From Fremontodendron californicum (lineage: Eukaryota; Streptophyta; Magnoliopsida; Malvales; Malvaceae), in contig JAULJL010000001.1 of assembly GCA_030761205.1 (NCBI GenBank), positions 41,053,145 through 41,117,144 on the forward strand: DNA of 64,000 nt. Direction: 5' to 3'. The notes under the pieces are model-generated. The model made no database searches and had not been told where the DNA came from. It saw only the letters and a program-made list of their open reading frames with translations. A program made the translations under genes and the position numbers. Positions 24,820 through 35,634 of the stretch are shown one piece after another (positions within the stretch are counted from its first letter, which is position 1; each line of letters opens with the position of its first letter).

Positions 24820-25116
24820 CTTATTCATGTAGCATCCGAGAATCTACCTAACACGCATTTTGAAATATGTTAGAGCAATTATGCTATCAATTCTCATTAG
24901 CAATTCAGGTCTGTCACATTTCAAGTTTTGAAATCTCGCGGCGATGTCTTTCTCTTGAAGTTTTTGGACCTTAGATAAATTCTAACTCTACCAAAGTTGT
25001 TATTGTGTCAATTTATTGATGGTTTAGTAAGTTTCTCTTTAACGAATCAGTTCACAGCTGCAGCAGTGCAAGAGAAGTACATGAAGGATGATGAAGATTT
25101 TGACGATGATGATTGA
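20715..25116 (+). CDS. QQT1: GPN-loop GTPase 2 homologue (QUATRE-QUART 1 type), 301 aa, ten exons
   Basis: Exons: 20715-20806, 20921-20965, 21042-21121, 22444-22518, 23487-23590, 23709-23865, 23948-24035, 24450-24522, 24621-24751 and 25056-25116. They total 906 nt in one frame. The protein shows the P-loop GPPGSGKT at residues 9-16, the GPN signature (SLGPNGG, residues 67-73), the G3-like DFPGQVE near 104-110, and SKID at 173-176 as the G4 guanine-specificity motif. The C-terminus is acidic (DDEDFDDDD). Length and sequence fit the plant GPN2 orthologue, about 298 aa in Arabidopsis by memory. GPN GTPases act in assembly and nuclear import of RNA polymerase II, and QQT1 is needed for early embryo divisions. 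Introns 2 and 9 look U12-type, and intron 8 has a GC donor. Introns 3 and 4 each hold a hAT-like element. Confidence 0.95.
20966..21041 (+). other. U12-type GT-AG intron (intron 2 of QQT1)
   Basis: The donor is GTATCCTTTT, a full match to the minor-spliceosome 5' consensus (RTATCCTTT). The branch region TTCCTTGAC at 21023-21031 fits UUCCUURAY. The presumed branch A at 21030 lies 11 nt before the acceptor AG, the short spacing expected for U12 introns. There is no long polypyrimidine tract. The intron is 76 bp, and splicing keeps the frame. Confidence 0.88.
21465..22374. mobile_element. non-autonomous hAT-like transposon in QQT1 intron 3
   Basis: The ends are inverted repeats TAGGGGTGAGC and GCTCACCCCTA. 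The flanks are a perfect 8-bp target duplication, CTCATTAT, at 21457-21464 and 22375-22382. An 8-bp duplication with ends of the YAGGGGTG type is characteristic of hAT elements. Subterminal regions are rich in CGACTCGATTCGA-like motifs in both orientations. The 910-bp interior is AT-rich with no transposase ORF. Confidence 0.93.
22907..23354. mobile_element. non-autonomous hAT-like transposon in QQT1 intron 4
   Basis: The ends are TAGGGGTGTAAACGAG and, on the other strand, TAGGGCTGTAATCGAG. A perfect 8-bp target duplication, GTGTGCTC, lies at 22899-22906 and 23355-23362. The 448-bp body is packed with CTCGAG/GAGCTCGAGC palindromic runs at both ends, so it can form strong hairpins and offers many CpG sites. 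It has no ORF. Its end resembles the element in intron 3 but its interior does not, so it is a different family or subfamily. Confidence 0.93.
24523..24620 (+). other. GC-AG intron (intron 8 of QQT1)
   Basis: Exon 8 ends ATTCAG and the intron begins GCATGC. It ends TTTCAG before GATAAGGAG. Only this GC donor keeps the reading frame through the conserved DIQDKESVG segment. The nearest GT, seven bases further on, would shift it. Confidence 0.8.
24752..25055 (+). other. U12-type AT-AC intron (intron 9 of QQT1)
   Basis: The donor is ATATCCTTTT, the classic AT-AC minor-spliceosome 5' site. The branch-like CTCTTTAAC at 25035-25043 matches UUCCUUAAC at 7 of 9 positions. The presumed branch A at 25042 lies 13 nt before the terminal AC at 25054-25055. 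Splicing gives WDYYKAAAVQEKYM, which matches the family in length, while no GT-AG pair does. If retained, translation stops at TAG 24765-24767 and the acidic tail is lost. A TA microsatellite lies inside. Confidence 0.88.
24770..24816. repeat. (TA)n microsatellite in the AT-AC intron
   Basis: About 23 TA units begin 18 bp after the AT-AC donor site. Confidence 0.95.
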
Positions 25117-25590
25117 CAGTGCTTTTTGCTTTTTGGTGGGATAACAATGCGCCTAATTGCCTAGGGTTAGCTAGTTGCTACCTTTAATGTGCCTTCCCAT
25201 TTTTGTTCATGTTTATATGTGATTTTTATGAATTTGGGACTTGTTAATCTCAAGTTTATACGGCTTTTTATGTTCTTAATCTAGGTGTTGTGGTCTTCAC
25301 CTTTTGACTAATATTAAGATGGTAAAATGATTATTTTTCTTTTGTTTCTTCCATTTTATTTTCTCTTTTTGTTTAAAGCCGAATTTAATTCTTGTATCAT
25401 ACTCTTGTACTTCTTTTTTTCTATATTAGTAAAAAAAAAAAAAAAGAAAGAGTTTTACAAGAACGAGCCCCTTCAAAGTAAAATAAAATTTAACTAAAAT
25501 TACAGGGAATGAGGAGACATGGTTTTCATATGCTGTAAACGTATGTTCCCACGATTCTTTTCTTTTCTTCCAAACAAGTGTTTAGACTTT

Positions 25591-25638
<48 letters not shown>

Positions 25639-27012
25639 GGAGTGGTAAAAGAGAAGTCAATAAAAGTATCCCGTACGTTGGTGTTGTGGTTTGATTTTGA
25701 TATTTGAGTTTGTAGGAGTTTACATATATAGATTGGCCGGCTTGCCCAGAATATTCTTACCAAGTTTCAAAGCAATGGTTTCTAGAATATGTACGATGAA
25801 ATGAATGTGAATATGGTTACCATTAGCGACATGGTCATGGTCTTACAGTATGACCTTTGAAGTTTCAAAAATAACACCTACGTGTTTCCCAAGTTTGTAT
25901 TCATATCTTTGTCTTCATTTTTCTGGTGGAATTCTTGATTCAGTGTTTTCTTCTTTTAAAAATTAAAAAACTCTAAATAGATATTCTTTCTTTGAATAAT
26001 TGCAAGAAAAAAAAAATCCAAGCTTTGGGAAACTGGTGATGTCATTCTCATACAAATCTATCTAACCGGAAGAAGATTTACAAATGACATGATCATCATT
26101 CAAACATTCTTATCATGTGTTTTTTTTTCTCAGTGGTTTACTTTCTGTTTTTTCTTCTATTCCAAATATGAAAATGGAATGTGAGTTCATGCCTCATGGT
26201 CATGGTGATAAAACTAGTTTTGGGTCTTTTGAGCTTTGAATAGGTAAGGTGAAATTTAAATGAAAAATTGAAAATATTAAAGTTGAGTTATAGTGCTATT
26301 TTATTGTACTAAATAAATACTAAAATAAGTAATATTTTAGAAGTGATATTCTCCTTAATTCTTGTTTTCGACTTGTGAGAATTATTATACAATCAATTTA
26401 TTGTAATTGTGGAGTTTGAGTATATGTTGTTTATGTTCAATAATAAAATGATCCTAAGAACTAAGAAGAATACAAATCACTTAAAAACAACAAGGTATAA
26501 TATATATATATATATAAAGATTTACTAAGACAAGCAAATCTGCATATTTTCAACTGTCAATAATTCTTGGGTGTTTCATCTAGAAAGTGTTTACTTAATA
26601 ATTACAGTACAGATGATTTATTTTTAATAATTCCACTATCATTGCATCATTCTTTTGATGATAAGTTAATATTAATCCACCACCATTTCAAGCCTTCTTC
26701 TCCAAGCAATACGTTTTTACAACTTTAGCCTTCATAAATAATTTAATAAGGTAAACTTTTTCTTCAAAGTCATAGCCTCCAACACTAATTTATTTTATTC
26801 TCTAGGAAATGTACCGAAATCCATTAGGAAACTTCTCTTACTCGGAAGAATTTCTTTGTTTTGTTTTTTCAAAATCATTAAATTTGACTAAGTCGATTTG
26901 GATCTAGTCTTATCAGAAGACTTTATATTAAGTCCTGTGGCTCTCCTTTTCTCTGTTTCAAATCAACAAATCCAAAATCCTGAACAAAATTTTCTCCATA
27001 ACTCATTTTCAG
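25117..27012. other. intergenic DNA between QQT1 and the ZCF37-like gene
   Basis: It contains the QQT1 3' UTR (to roughly 25290), poly-A and poly-T runs, an AT microsatellite at 25593-25634 and a shorter one near 26494-26515. No gene is supported. The last ~100 bp are probably the 5' UTR of the downstream gene. Confidence 0.5.
25593..25634. repeat. (AT)n microsatellite
   Basis: A pure run of 21 AT units. The ORF drawn across it is an artefact giving alternating Tyr-Ile. Confidence 0.95.
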
Positions 27013-27831
27013 ATGTTTCAGCCTTTTATCTGCGGAGCTTTAAATCATCAAGAAGAAGATGATCATGAGCTTTGGAGCAGCCCAAATTCTACACCAAGAA
27101 AATCAAGAAGAAACAGCTTTTGTAAGAGCCATAACAAGGATACCAAGAACCCATATTCGAATCGTGGGCTTGACAAGTTTTCTGCACTCTTAGCTGATCT
27201 TGAAGACAAGAGGCAAAAGATTTACTTACAAACAGGTTCACAAGACATATCACTCGTTCGTTTTATGTACAAGAACTCGACAGATTGTGTCCCAATCGTG
27301 GTAAAGCTCAAGGACAAGAAAGAAGAACCGAAACTGAAACCTGTTGATACCAAAGATCATCAACCTGGAAGAACGAATATTGACTCAGAAGTCTGGGATA
27401 AGCATCCAATTGAAACCTTAATTGAAGCGAAAGAAGTAATCAAGAAGATATCAAAATTGCAACCAGTTAGTGAAAAGACTCATGAGAAGAAGAAGAAAAA
27501 AAGGAGCTTTTTATGGAATATGGAGTTACATAAATGGAGGCGGCCTTCTTATTATTTACCAGCATTTCTAGTCTTGATTTTGTTGTTGCTGGTGTTCTTC
27601 GGAAGATCAGTTTCAATATTGTTTACTTGTATTGGTTGGTACATAGTTCCTACAATACAAGGAGAGAGTTCCAATAAGGTAAGAAGATCAACGAAGAAGA
27701 AAGATTATATAAGAAAGTTGAGTGAAAACAAATTGGTAAGCGAAGGATTTTCTCCCCCAAAGAGTAACAAATCAGGAGCTGCTCGAGACAAGTACTCATC
27801 TCCTGTACGTGATCACCATCGGAAAAGCTGA
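27013..27831 (+). CDS. ZCF37-like membrane-anchored protein, 272 aa, single exon
   Basis: The frame runs from ATG to TGA 27829-27831. It opens MFQPFICGAL, which resembles the FICG start of Arabidopsis ZCF37. The signature KNPYSNRGLDKFSALLADLE (about residues 45-64) is followed by LVRFMYKNS (81-89) and PIVVKLK. These are the conserved blocks of the ZCF37 family. The C-terminal half has a Lys-rich segment (about 155-165), then a hydrophobic stretch at about 180-214 (YYLPAFLVLILLLLVFFGRS, then SILFTCIGWYIVP) that would make one transmembrane segment or hairpin, and a basic tail. The biochemical function of the family is unknown to me. The topology, with the N-terminus probably cytosolic, is inferred. 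Confidence 0.88.
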   Translation: MFQPFICGALNHQEEDDHELWSSPNSTPRKSRRNSFCKSHNKDTKNPYSNRGLDKFSALLADLEDKRQKIYLQTGSQDISLVRFMYKNSTDCVPIVVKLKDKKEEPKLKPVDTKDHQPGRTNIDSEVWDKHPIETLIEAKEVIKKISKLQPVSEKTHEKKKKKRSFLWNMELHKWRRPSYYLPAFLVLILLLLVFFGRSVSILFTCIGWYIVPTIQGESSNKVRRSTKKKDYIRKLSENKLVSEGFSPPKSNKSGAARDKYSSPVRDHHRKS

Positions 27832-28224
27832 TCAACAAGATTATCTGATCTTCTCTAATTTTTTAGATTCTTTTGAATTTTTTTTTCTTTGGGTGTTAAT
27901 AAATGTAAATTTCTTTTCTTTTCTTTTTTTGTTGTTGTTGTGTTTTGGGGTTGGATTGAAGAATTCATTCACTCTTTGACATGTTCAACAGTCTAAATTC
28001 TCGTCTGTAAGTTGAATTGGTATATACAGATTCTAATTCGGATTTGTTTTTAAGACATTTTCTTAGTCATGAAACTTGATTATGTTAATTCCAGATATTC
28101 GCTTTCAATATTTTAAAGTAGAATATCTTGTGAAGGATGCGTAGCATCTTCAAGATTCTTGCCTTGAACTAGATATAAAACACCAAAATGATTCATTTAA
28201 ATACTTCACTTAAGATAACTTGCT
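27832..28224. other. 3' flank of the ZCF37-like gene
   Basis: T-rich probable 3' UTR followed by AT-rich spacer up to the transposon insertion site. No gene is seen. Confidence 0.45.
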
Positions 28225-28227
28225 TTA

Positions 28228-29329
28228 CAGCATGTTTGGTTCATTAGAATTGGCATACCATTCCGAGTCAATTCCAAATGGGACTCACCATTCCAAAGTT
28301 TGGTTCATTTTTTACCTCTAATCACCGTTTTTCATTTCGCTTCAATTCCTCAAATATAACGAATCCCACATTCTGCGTCTTCCCATGATAATAGCTATTC
28401 GACAAGATGAGGAATAGCTTAAAAAATTTTGTTCCCAACGTACCCTTCAAGAATTTACAAATTTACAAGCGTATATATATATCAAATCTAAAACCTGATG
28501 ACATTTTTCTTTCACCCCTGTTTCAAAACTCCTTTGCTCTTCATCTCTCTACTCTACCATTTCGTGAGAGGATCAACGAATGGAGGGAAAGGAAAGCCAA
28601 AGGTATCAAAGTTGGTTTCTTGATAATAGAAAGCTGGGTTTAGTTTTTGTTGGGGAGGATGCGAGGTTCTCGAAAGCTGGGATACATAGTTTGTCACCCT
28701 TTTATGGAGTACAGCTGGGTGAACTCTCTAGATATGACTTTATTCATATAATATTTAGGTTTTGTTTAATTTCTAATTTGTGCATTTACAGACTACTGAA
28801 AACTGAAAGGAGAATTTAGAGAGAGAGGAGAAGTTATAGAGAGAATTTAAGGTTAGAGAGAGAATTTAAGGTTAGAGAGAGAATCGTTTCAAGAGATATG
28901 AAGAAGCTTTAGAGAGAAAATTTAAGGTTTTTAGAGATAGAATGAGAGGTTTTAGAGAGAGAGGAAAAGTTAGAGAGAGAAGTGAGAAAAATAAGAATAT
29001 AATATATAATATATAAAAATATTATTTTTAAATTTATTTTTAATTAAAATATATAAAAATTATTAGTTTTTATTAATTTTTTTATATTTTTATAATTTAT
29101 AATTTAATATATAGTAATTATTTTAGTTTTCATAAAATAAAAATATTATTATTTATATTAAAGGTAAAATAATCTTTTGTGTCTATTTTTTTACCTATTC
29201 TTTAACGTCATTTTAACCAACCAAACAAAGTAATAGTATTCTTCTTTTACTCTATTCAATCAATTCTCTATTTCATTCATCTTCTATTCCATTCTCTTTC
29301 TATTCCATTACAGTGAACCTAACGTGCTG
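28228..29329. mobile_element. non-autonomous PIF/Harbinger-like transposon
   Basis: The ends are CAGCATGTTTGGTTC and, inverted, CAGCACGTTAGGTTC. They are flanked by a TTA target duplication at 28225-28227 and 29330-29332. A 3-bp TTA/TAA duplication and this end sequence fit the PIF/Harbinger (Tourist) group. Inside, near 28810-29000, are direct repeats of an AGAGAGAGAATTTAAGGTT unit, then AT-rich DNA. The open frames at 28407-28643 and 28580-28819 have no transposase features, so the element is non-autonomous. Confidence 0.85.
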
Positions 29330-29332
29330 TTA

Positions 29333-30478
29333 ATGTTTTAGATATAAAGGCTTAAAATGAATTGCAATTGAATTCAGGTTTAACCCAATTAGTTCATGTA
29401 ATCACTCTTAAGAGATGGTAACTAACAGATTTAGAATTCGAATTTCAGCATTTGAAATCCCTTTCTTATATTCCTAGACTACGATCTCTTTTATAAAAAA
29501 AAAAATGAGTTGCTATATATCTCATATTACTATACTACAATCTCTTTTATAAAAAAAAAATGAGTTGCTACTATCTTCTATATAATATTTTTAGTGGATG
29601 TTTACCAAAATTCTTACAATTTTTTTTTTATGTTTTTTAATTATTAAATTACTACTAGAATCTTCTATATAATATTTTTTTATTATATGCATTATAATTT
29701 TTATTAAAAAAAATGAAGGAATTCTTTGGAATAAAATGTCAAATTTTAAAACTTTCAATATATTTCCTTAATTAATAGTATGCAAATGTAAAAGTAATTT
29801 GCAGAAATGCATGTAAAAAAACAATAAAAAAATTCACGTTTTAACAAGAAGGCTCTAATGATGGATGTGGAAACTGAAAAAGGGCTTGCAAATTGCAAAA
29901 TCCAAAATAAGGAAGAAGGCAGATAGCTCCCAAGGGTGTTATTGTATGTGTAAGGTCACATGCTAATATATATTTGAGCAAACTTGGAAATATTTGGTGT
30001 ATAATATATTAATGTGATATAATTTCATTTTGATCCTTAATCTCTTTAAGTTTTTTACAAGTTAATACTTGGTACATAAATTAGAAAGTTCCATTAACAA
30101 GGATGAAGTATTTTTTATATCATCATTTTGACTTTTCAACAGTTTTATTTTATTTTAATAGATTATTCACTTGCAACTTGCAAGGACATAATTTTAATAA
30201 TTTTAAGAGATCCAAGACTTAATTGAGAAATTAAGGACTAATGAGACTTTATTGTAAGGATAATTGTTAATAGACAACAAAGTACATAGATAAAATCCAC
30301 CCCAAATCCTATAATTGCTTACCTAAACTATGCCCAAATCCTAATCTAAGACAAAGCTTACTTGTCTCAGAACTATGCCCAAAATCCCAAATTGAGCTAA
30401 CTAATGCATTTGGGATAGTGATGGATAAAGCTTATTCTAAAAATTGCCTGCTACGTGCTAATAATCAAATTCCACCGT
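29333..30478. other. AT-rich spacer with a local tandem duplication
   Basis: No gene is seen. A 56-bp offset direct repeat lies at 29474-29573 (CTAGACTACGATCTC and CTATACTACAATCTC, each followed by an A-run and ATGAGTTGCTA). The right end, near 30260-30478, is probably the 3' UTR of the minus-strand TPR gene. Confidence 0.5.
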
Positions 30479-33327
30479 TCATGTAAAGGCTTCAACAGGA
30501 GCTGATATCTTCAACTCATAGGCGGCTTGAAAAAAGTCGGCTGCTTGCTGTAATGAGCCTTCCATTTTTGCAATCAGGCCGAGGTTCATCCATGCATCGT
30601 GATTTGTGGGATCTAACCGTAGGGCATTCATCAGAAAGCTTCTTGCAATTGGGAATGATTGGATTTGGCTTCCAAATTTTGTAAGTACTGCCGCAGTTGA
30701 GACAATGCTGGGCACATAATCTGGTTCCATTGACAGTGAGACCGAGAAGGATACCAGTGCCTCTTTGTAAAGTGATTGAGCTTCAAATAACAAGCCTGAA
30801 AAAAACACCTTGGGAAATTAAAAGGGAAGTGCATTGTTGGCTTTATAACAAGCACAGGGCGGATGGGATTTCTACCTTTTGTATGCCAACTTTTGGGTGA
30901 ATGAAATTCAATTGACTTGGCTTTGTTTACACAAATTTCTGCATCAGGCCACGAACCAAGTTTGGTATAAATAGTAGCTAGATCCTGCCAAGCAGCCATT
31001 TCCATATTTCTTTCTGCTACATTCTGCAAAAGACATAAGATTTGAACAGGGTGAGAAAAACACTTTGCTTTTCTTTTTCCCCAAATATGGGGTTTCTCTT
31101 TTTCTCACTGAGAAAGAGAAACCAATGAACTTATCTCACAGAGAAAGTATTTTAAGTTAATTACAATCATAATCTGCAAATGCATGAGATATAAGTACCT
31201 CTGAATCGGAACTCTTTGCATGAAGAGAGTTATTAGACTGAGGTTCTCTTTGTGCTTGAATCAGAGATAGCAAGATTCGGTAAGTTTCAATTGCTTGCTT
31301 CGGCCGTTCCTTAGCAATCTGAAGCACAGCTTTTAATCTAAGAAGTTCTAACTGATCCAATCTACCAGCTTCATCCATAGCAAACTCAAGTATGGTTTCA
31401 GCATCTCTGAACCGCCGGTCTGCAGAAAGTATTAGTGCTAATAGCCTGCAACCTCTTACTGAGGTTTCAGTCACCATGTTAGAGTAAGTCATTGCATTGT
31501 CAAAGGCCATATCCAAATTCCTCTGAACTGCATTTTCCAAACTGAGGTTAAACATCACTTCAGGATCTTCCTTCATGTTGAGAGCAGCAAAGTTAAGAGA
31601 GGTCAAAGATTCTTTCTGAAAGAGAGCTCTTTCAGAATCTGATATACAAATTCTAGCAGCATTCCCATAGCAAACACCAAGGAACTTATGGGCTTGAACC
31701 TTGAAATGTTCATTCACTTCATCTGCCAAATCAATCACATTAAGACAAAAAGTTATTCCATATTGAGCATGCTTTGGATCTTGAGAAGATAACTTTGCAC
31801 CAAGCAGTAAAGCAGGGATATGAGGTTTGTGCTTTGCTTCCGACCGACCAGAAACCTTCTTTAGTAAGTTCAATGCTACCTCATTTTGACCAGCAGCAGC
31901 ATAACAAAGAGCAAGAAGGTACCAACTATCAGCTCTTTCATATTTACCAAGAAGGGCCTGCTCCACATGACCTGCTAATGATTCAAACTGCCCAGTAACT
32001 GAAAGAGCAAAAGTCAGATGATCCATAATTTCTGCATCCCACTTTATTTCTCCAAATGCCACTTTTTGCATAAGTACTAGAAGGAGAAGAATTGCTTCCT
32101 CTATATTACCATTAGGGGTAGTTGAACCCCATACCTTTAAGTGAGGAGGGAGGCTTGTTTCAACACCACCATAAAGTAACGTAGCAGCTAAGTTTTTTTG
32201 TACACTTGCTAACCTCTGGGGATCCAAATTCCATGGCTTGACTAAAGCCCGGCGATATGCAGTTATAGCTTCATCGAGAAAGCCTGCCTTTATCCATAGA
32301 TTAGGGAGCAACTCTAATGCTTTGTGAAACATTTCCTGTAACTTGCAATCTTCAGCAATTCCTTCATGCATTCCATTAGGTAGTGCCGCCTCAATTACAT
32401 CCAAAATTATTTGACACTCCTTTGCAGCCTCTGATAAATGAAAAAGCATCAGAACCATTCAAAACTTACACTCTAATAACAAATTTATAGTAAATCACTA
32501 AATCTAAACCATCCAACAAGTGCAATGCAATTTATAAAATCCTTGATCTTTGATAACAAAACTTGAATTTTCAATCAAATTGAACCATTCAATACTTGGA
32601 ATTTCATCGTGACAATCAAAGTATACTAAAAAGTTTGTTCATCTCGATCCAGACATATCCTCAAGGATTAAAAAATTATAAGATCAGTTAACTCTAAGAC
32701 TGAATTAAGCCAAACCACAAAAATATTTCTTGTCAATTGTGAAGCAAGCAAACCTATTAATAAGTTCCAAGCAGGGAGAAAACAGAAATACCTCTAAAAT
32801 GCCCAATTTCCTCCAACGATTTTGCTTTCAATAAAATTGCTTCCAGAAGTAACCTCACTGAATGCATTGGCATCACACAAGGAAGGATAATGTCACCTTT
32901 TGACCTTGGTTTTCGTTGCCGGGTTCTCTCAACAATAGCCCTAGTCATCCTTGGTGCCAAACCTTTAATGTCAATACCCTGAAAAACCTGAAGCGCAGCA
33001 TCAAAATTCCTTCTTTGATACTCTAGCCTCCCCAACAATGCCCTTGCTTCCTGCAAACTCATTCAAGAAACAAAACTAATTAGCTTGCTAAATGATCAAT
33101 AAATGAATAGATTGGTTTGGCAAAAAAGAACCCACCTCATAGTTTAAGGAAAGAGCTTCTTTGAGAGTGGATTCAACTTCATCCACTTTAACATCCTCAA
33201 GTTTTGATTCCCAGTCTCCGGTCCGAGACGAAAGTCCATTGGCTGAGAAATCTCTGGTTGCCAATGATTCCGGCGACTGTGGAGCATCTTGAAACTTGAA
33301 CTGTTCACCTGAGCAAGCACACAACAT
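30479..33327 (-). CDS. NPGR1: NPGR1-like TPR protein (no pollen germination related), 715 aa, five exons
   Basis: Exons on the minus strand: 33327-33136, 33050-32792, 32430-31199, 31023-30876 and 30795-30479. They total 2148 nt, with all introns GT-AG. The N-terminus MLCACSGEQFKF and the following SPESLATRDFSANGLSSRTG are diagnostic of NPGR1. The rest is tetratricopeptide repeat: early helices at EARALLGRLEYQRRNFDAAL, a long central block, and clear C-terminal TPRs (WQDLATIYTKLGSWPDAE; DAWMNLGLIAKMEGSLQQAA). By memory, Arabidopsis NPGR1 is about 694 aa. The NPG family binds calmodulin and is needed for pollen germination. NPG proteins have also been linked to PI4-kinase scaffolding at the plasma membrane. 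I take the ATG of MLCAC as start. An in-frame TTG three codons upstream is not a plant start. Confidence 0.95.
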
Positions 33328-35386
33328 CTTCTCCAAAGAAACAATAGCCTACATTTGTTTTTGCAAACAAACAGAAATGGAAATCAGTTATGAAACAGTT
33401 ACAAGATAATAAAACAGAAATGGAAATCCACAAACAAGTACCGATTACAGCAACAATCCTTCATAAAAATGACAGGCAAAATCTTTGGAGGGGACAGAGT
33501 AAGTTATATAAAAATAAAAAATAAAACAATAACAAGAAGACAAGGCGTATTTAAAGAGAACGAGAACAAAGTTCAAAAGAAATGAAAATGGAGAGATGAA
33601 AAAAAGAGAGCAGAGCTTTGGTCTTACCAAAAAACCCAGGAAAAAACCGTGACCCTGAGAGGTTGTTTACACCATGAAAGCTATTCTCCTCGGAAAAACT
33701 CTTGTTTCTCTGTTTTCTGGGTTTGTTTCATTTCATTTCATATTCATAACTTTCTCGTCAAAAAGAAAATGGGAAGTTGGTAACAACTGAAACCGAATAC
33801 TTCAAAAAGTGAATAATGAACTGGTTTTAGAGATTTGATTGGGACATGGGTATTTGTTGTTTTGCTTAATTAGAAAAATCGAAAGAGTTCTTTTTGCATG
33901 TGTGAAGTGGAAGTATGGCCAGACATAGACATAGATTCTTTTTGTGGCATATTCTTATTTGCCTTTTTTGGTTTAAAAAAAATGGTTGTTAATTGAAGCA
34001 CCAATCGGTTTTGGGAATTTTATATCAATCTTTCTTTCTCTCTCTTTGATTTAGAGACGCCACCATTTCATTTGCATTGCAAAACTGCCCTTCTCTGCGA
34101 CCAGAATTTCGGCTGCTGCATTGAATTGAATTTCCTACATTTGCTGCCAAAACCTAGGAAGAAGAAATATAGATTCCTGGTCCAAACAATTATTGGATTG
34201 GTACAGCTCGGACTGAAGAAAAAAAAAAGTTGTTTTGCTCTTCAGATTTCCCTCAAATTCTTTCCGAATTTATACTACTAGCTTGGAGGAAAATTACAGT
34301 ACTAGGGCTACTAGTCTTTGCCATTAAGGTTGAGGACATTATTTTTCCTAATAACCAATTTTATAGGCTTTGGCTTTCTTGTATAGCTATGATTATACAT
34401 ATCAGAAAAACTCAAAAATGTAGAGAGGATAGAGTTCTTTAGAGTTTAGAGTGAACTAAAATTCTGGGTTTTTTTTTAATTAAGAATGCTGATAAAATTT
34501 GTATGGTCTAATCCTGAAAATTGGATTAAAATAACTAAGAACAAAGATAAAAATGGCTAATGAAAAGATAATAAGTTAATAACCTAAGATAGATAATTGT
34601 CTAGAGAGATAACAATGCCTAAAAGATAAAAGAATACCCAAATCAATGTTGCCAACTTGCCATGCATATCCTCAACAAATCCATGCACATAATATATGAC
34701 TAAAATTTCACGAAAATATATTTTTTAAAAAAATAATAAATTATGTTTAAAAAAAATAAATGTAAAAAAAGAGTAATTTTTATAAATGAATAATTTTTTT
34801 AAAAATGGATAATTTTTTTAGAAGTAAATAAGTAAATTTTTTGTAAAAGATTATTATATAAAATATTAAAATACATAAATAGTCTTATTTGATTTTTTTT
34901 ATTTTTTAACACTTAATGATTTTTTTTGATCAATTGAATTGGTGTCACTTGACTCAGTGACACCAACTCAATCATTTCTTTTATAAAAGTATAGATGATT
35001 TTTTATTTTTTTTTACAAATGAGATCACAATCTGAAAATAGAGAAAGTGATTAAAAATACTGAAATTCGAATTTCAAATTTATTAAATATCATATTTTAA
35101 AAATGACGGTATAAATTAATTAAAAAAAATTTAAAAAAAATAATAATAAAGGTCTATAGTATAATGAACAACAATGATAGAGAATTGAGAAAGAGTAGGA
35201 GGAATATAAAAGAAGAGAAAAGGTAGATTAATTTATGCATTTAAAATAAAGCGGCCATGATTTGGAAAAAGCATAAATCAACTTTGAATTCAAATAAATG
35301 CACAGCAAAGTTTTGACAGTGGCAGAAGAGAACTGAGATCTTTGGCAGACTTGGGCTTGGCCTTCCTTTCCTTCATTCAATTTGTG
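33328..35386. other. upstream region of the NPGR1-like gene and AT-rich spacer
   Basis: 33328-33700 is probably the 5' UTR and promoter of the minus-strand gene. Beyond that the sequence is AT-rich and low in complexity. A small inverted repeat (GTGTCACTTGACTCAGTGACAC) lies near 34943-34964. No gene is supported. Confidence 0.45.
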
Positions 35387-35394
35387 ATTACAAT

Positions 35395-35626
35395 TAGAGG
35401 GCTCGTGGTCGAGTCGTGATTTAAATTTTTTTTAATATTTTTGTTTAGATCAAATTTTGAATGGATTCAAATCAGTTTGTGAATCCGTGAGCATTATTCA
35501 TTTCATTTAAAAAATGAAAATAAATTTATTTTTATAATTAAAATTAAATTAAATAATATTATTTTAATATTTAAAATATTGTTTTAAACTGAACCGAATG
35601 AACTGTCCGACTCGTAAGCAGGTCTA
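35395..35626. mobile_element. hAT-like MITE
   Basis: The ends are TAGAGGGCTCG and, inverted, TAGACCTGCTTACGAG. A perfect 8-bp target duplication, ATTACAAT, lies at 35387-35394 and 35627-35634. The 232-bp body is AT-rich and has no ORF. The right end (GCAGGTCTA) matches the element at 60029-60308, so both probably belong to one family. Confidence 0.85.
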
Positions 35627-35634
35627 ATTACAAT

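Noticed and set aside
24691..24873. Short plus-strand frame running through the TA microsatellite
   Set aside because: It mixes exon 9 in the wrong frame with intron and microsatellite sequence.
33328..33344. Upstream TTG extension of the NPGR1 reading frame
   Set aside because: Plant translation starts at ATG, and the ATG at 33327 gives the family's standard MLCACSG N-terminus.
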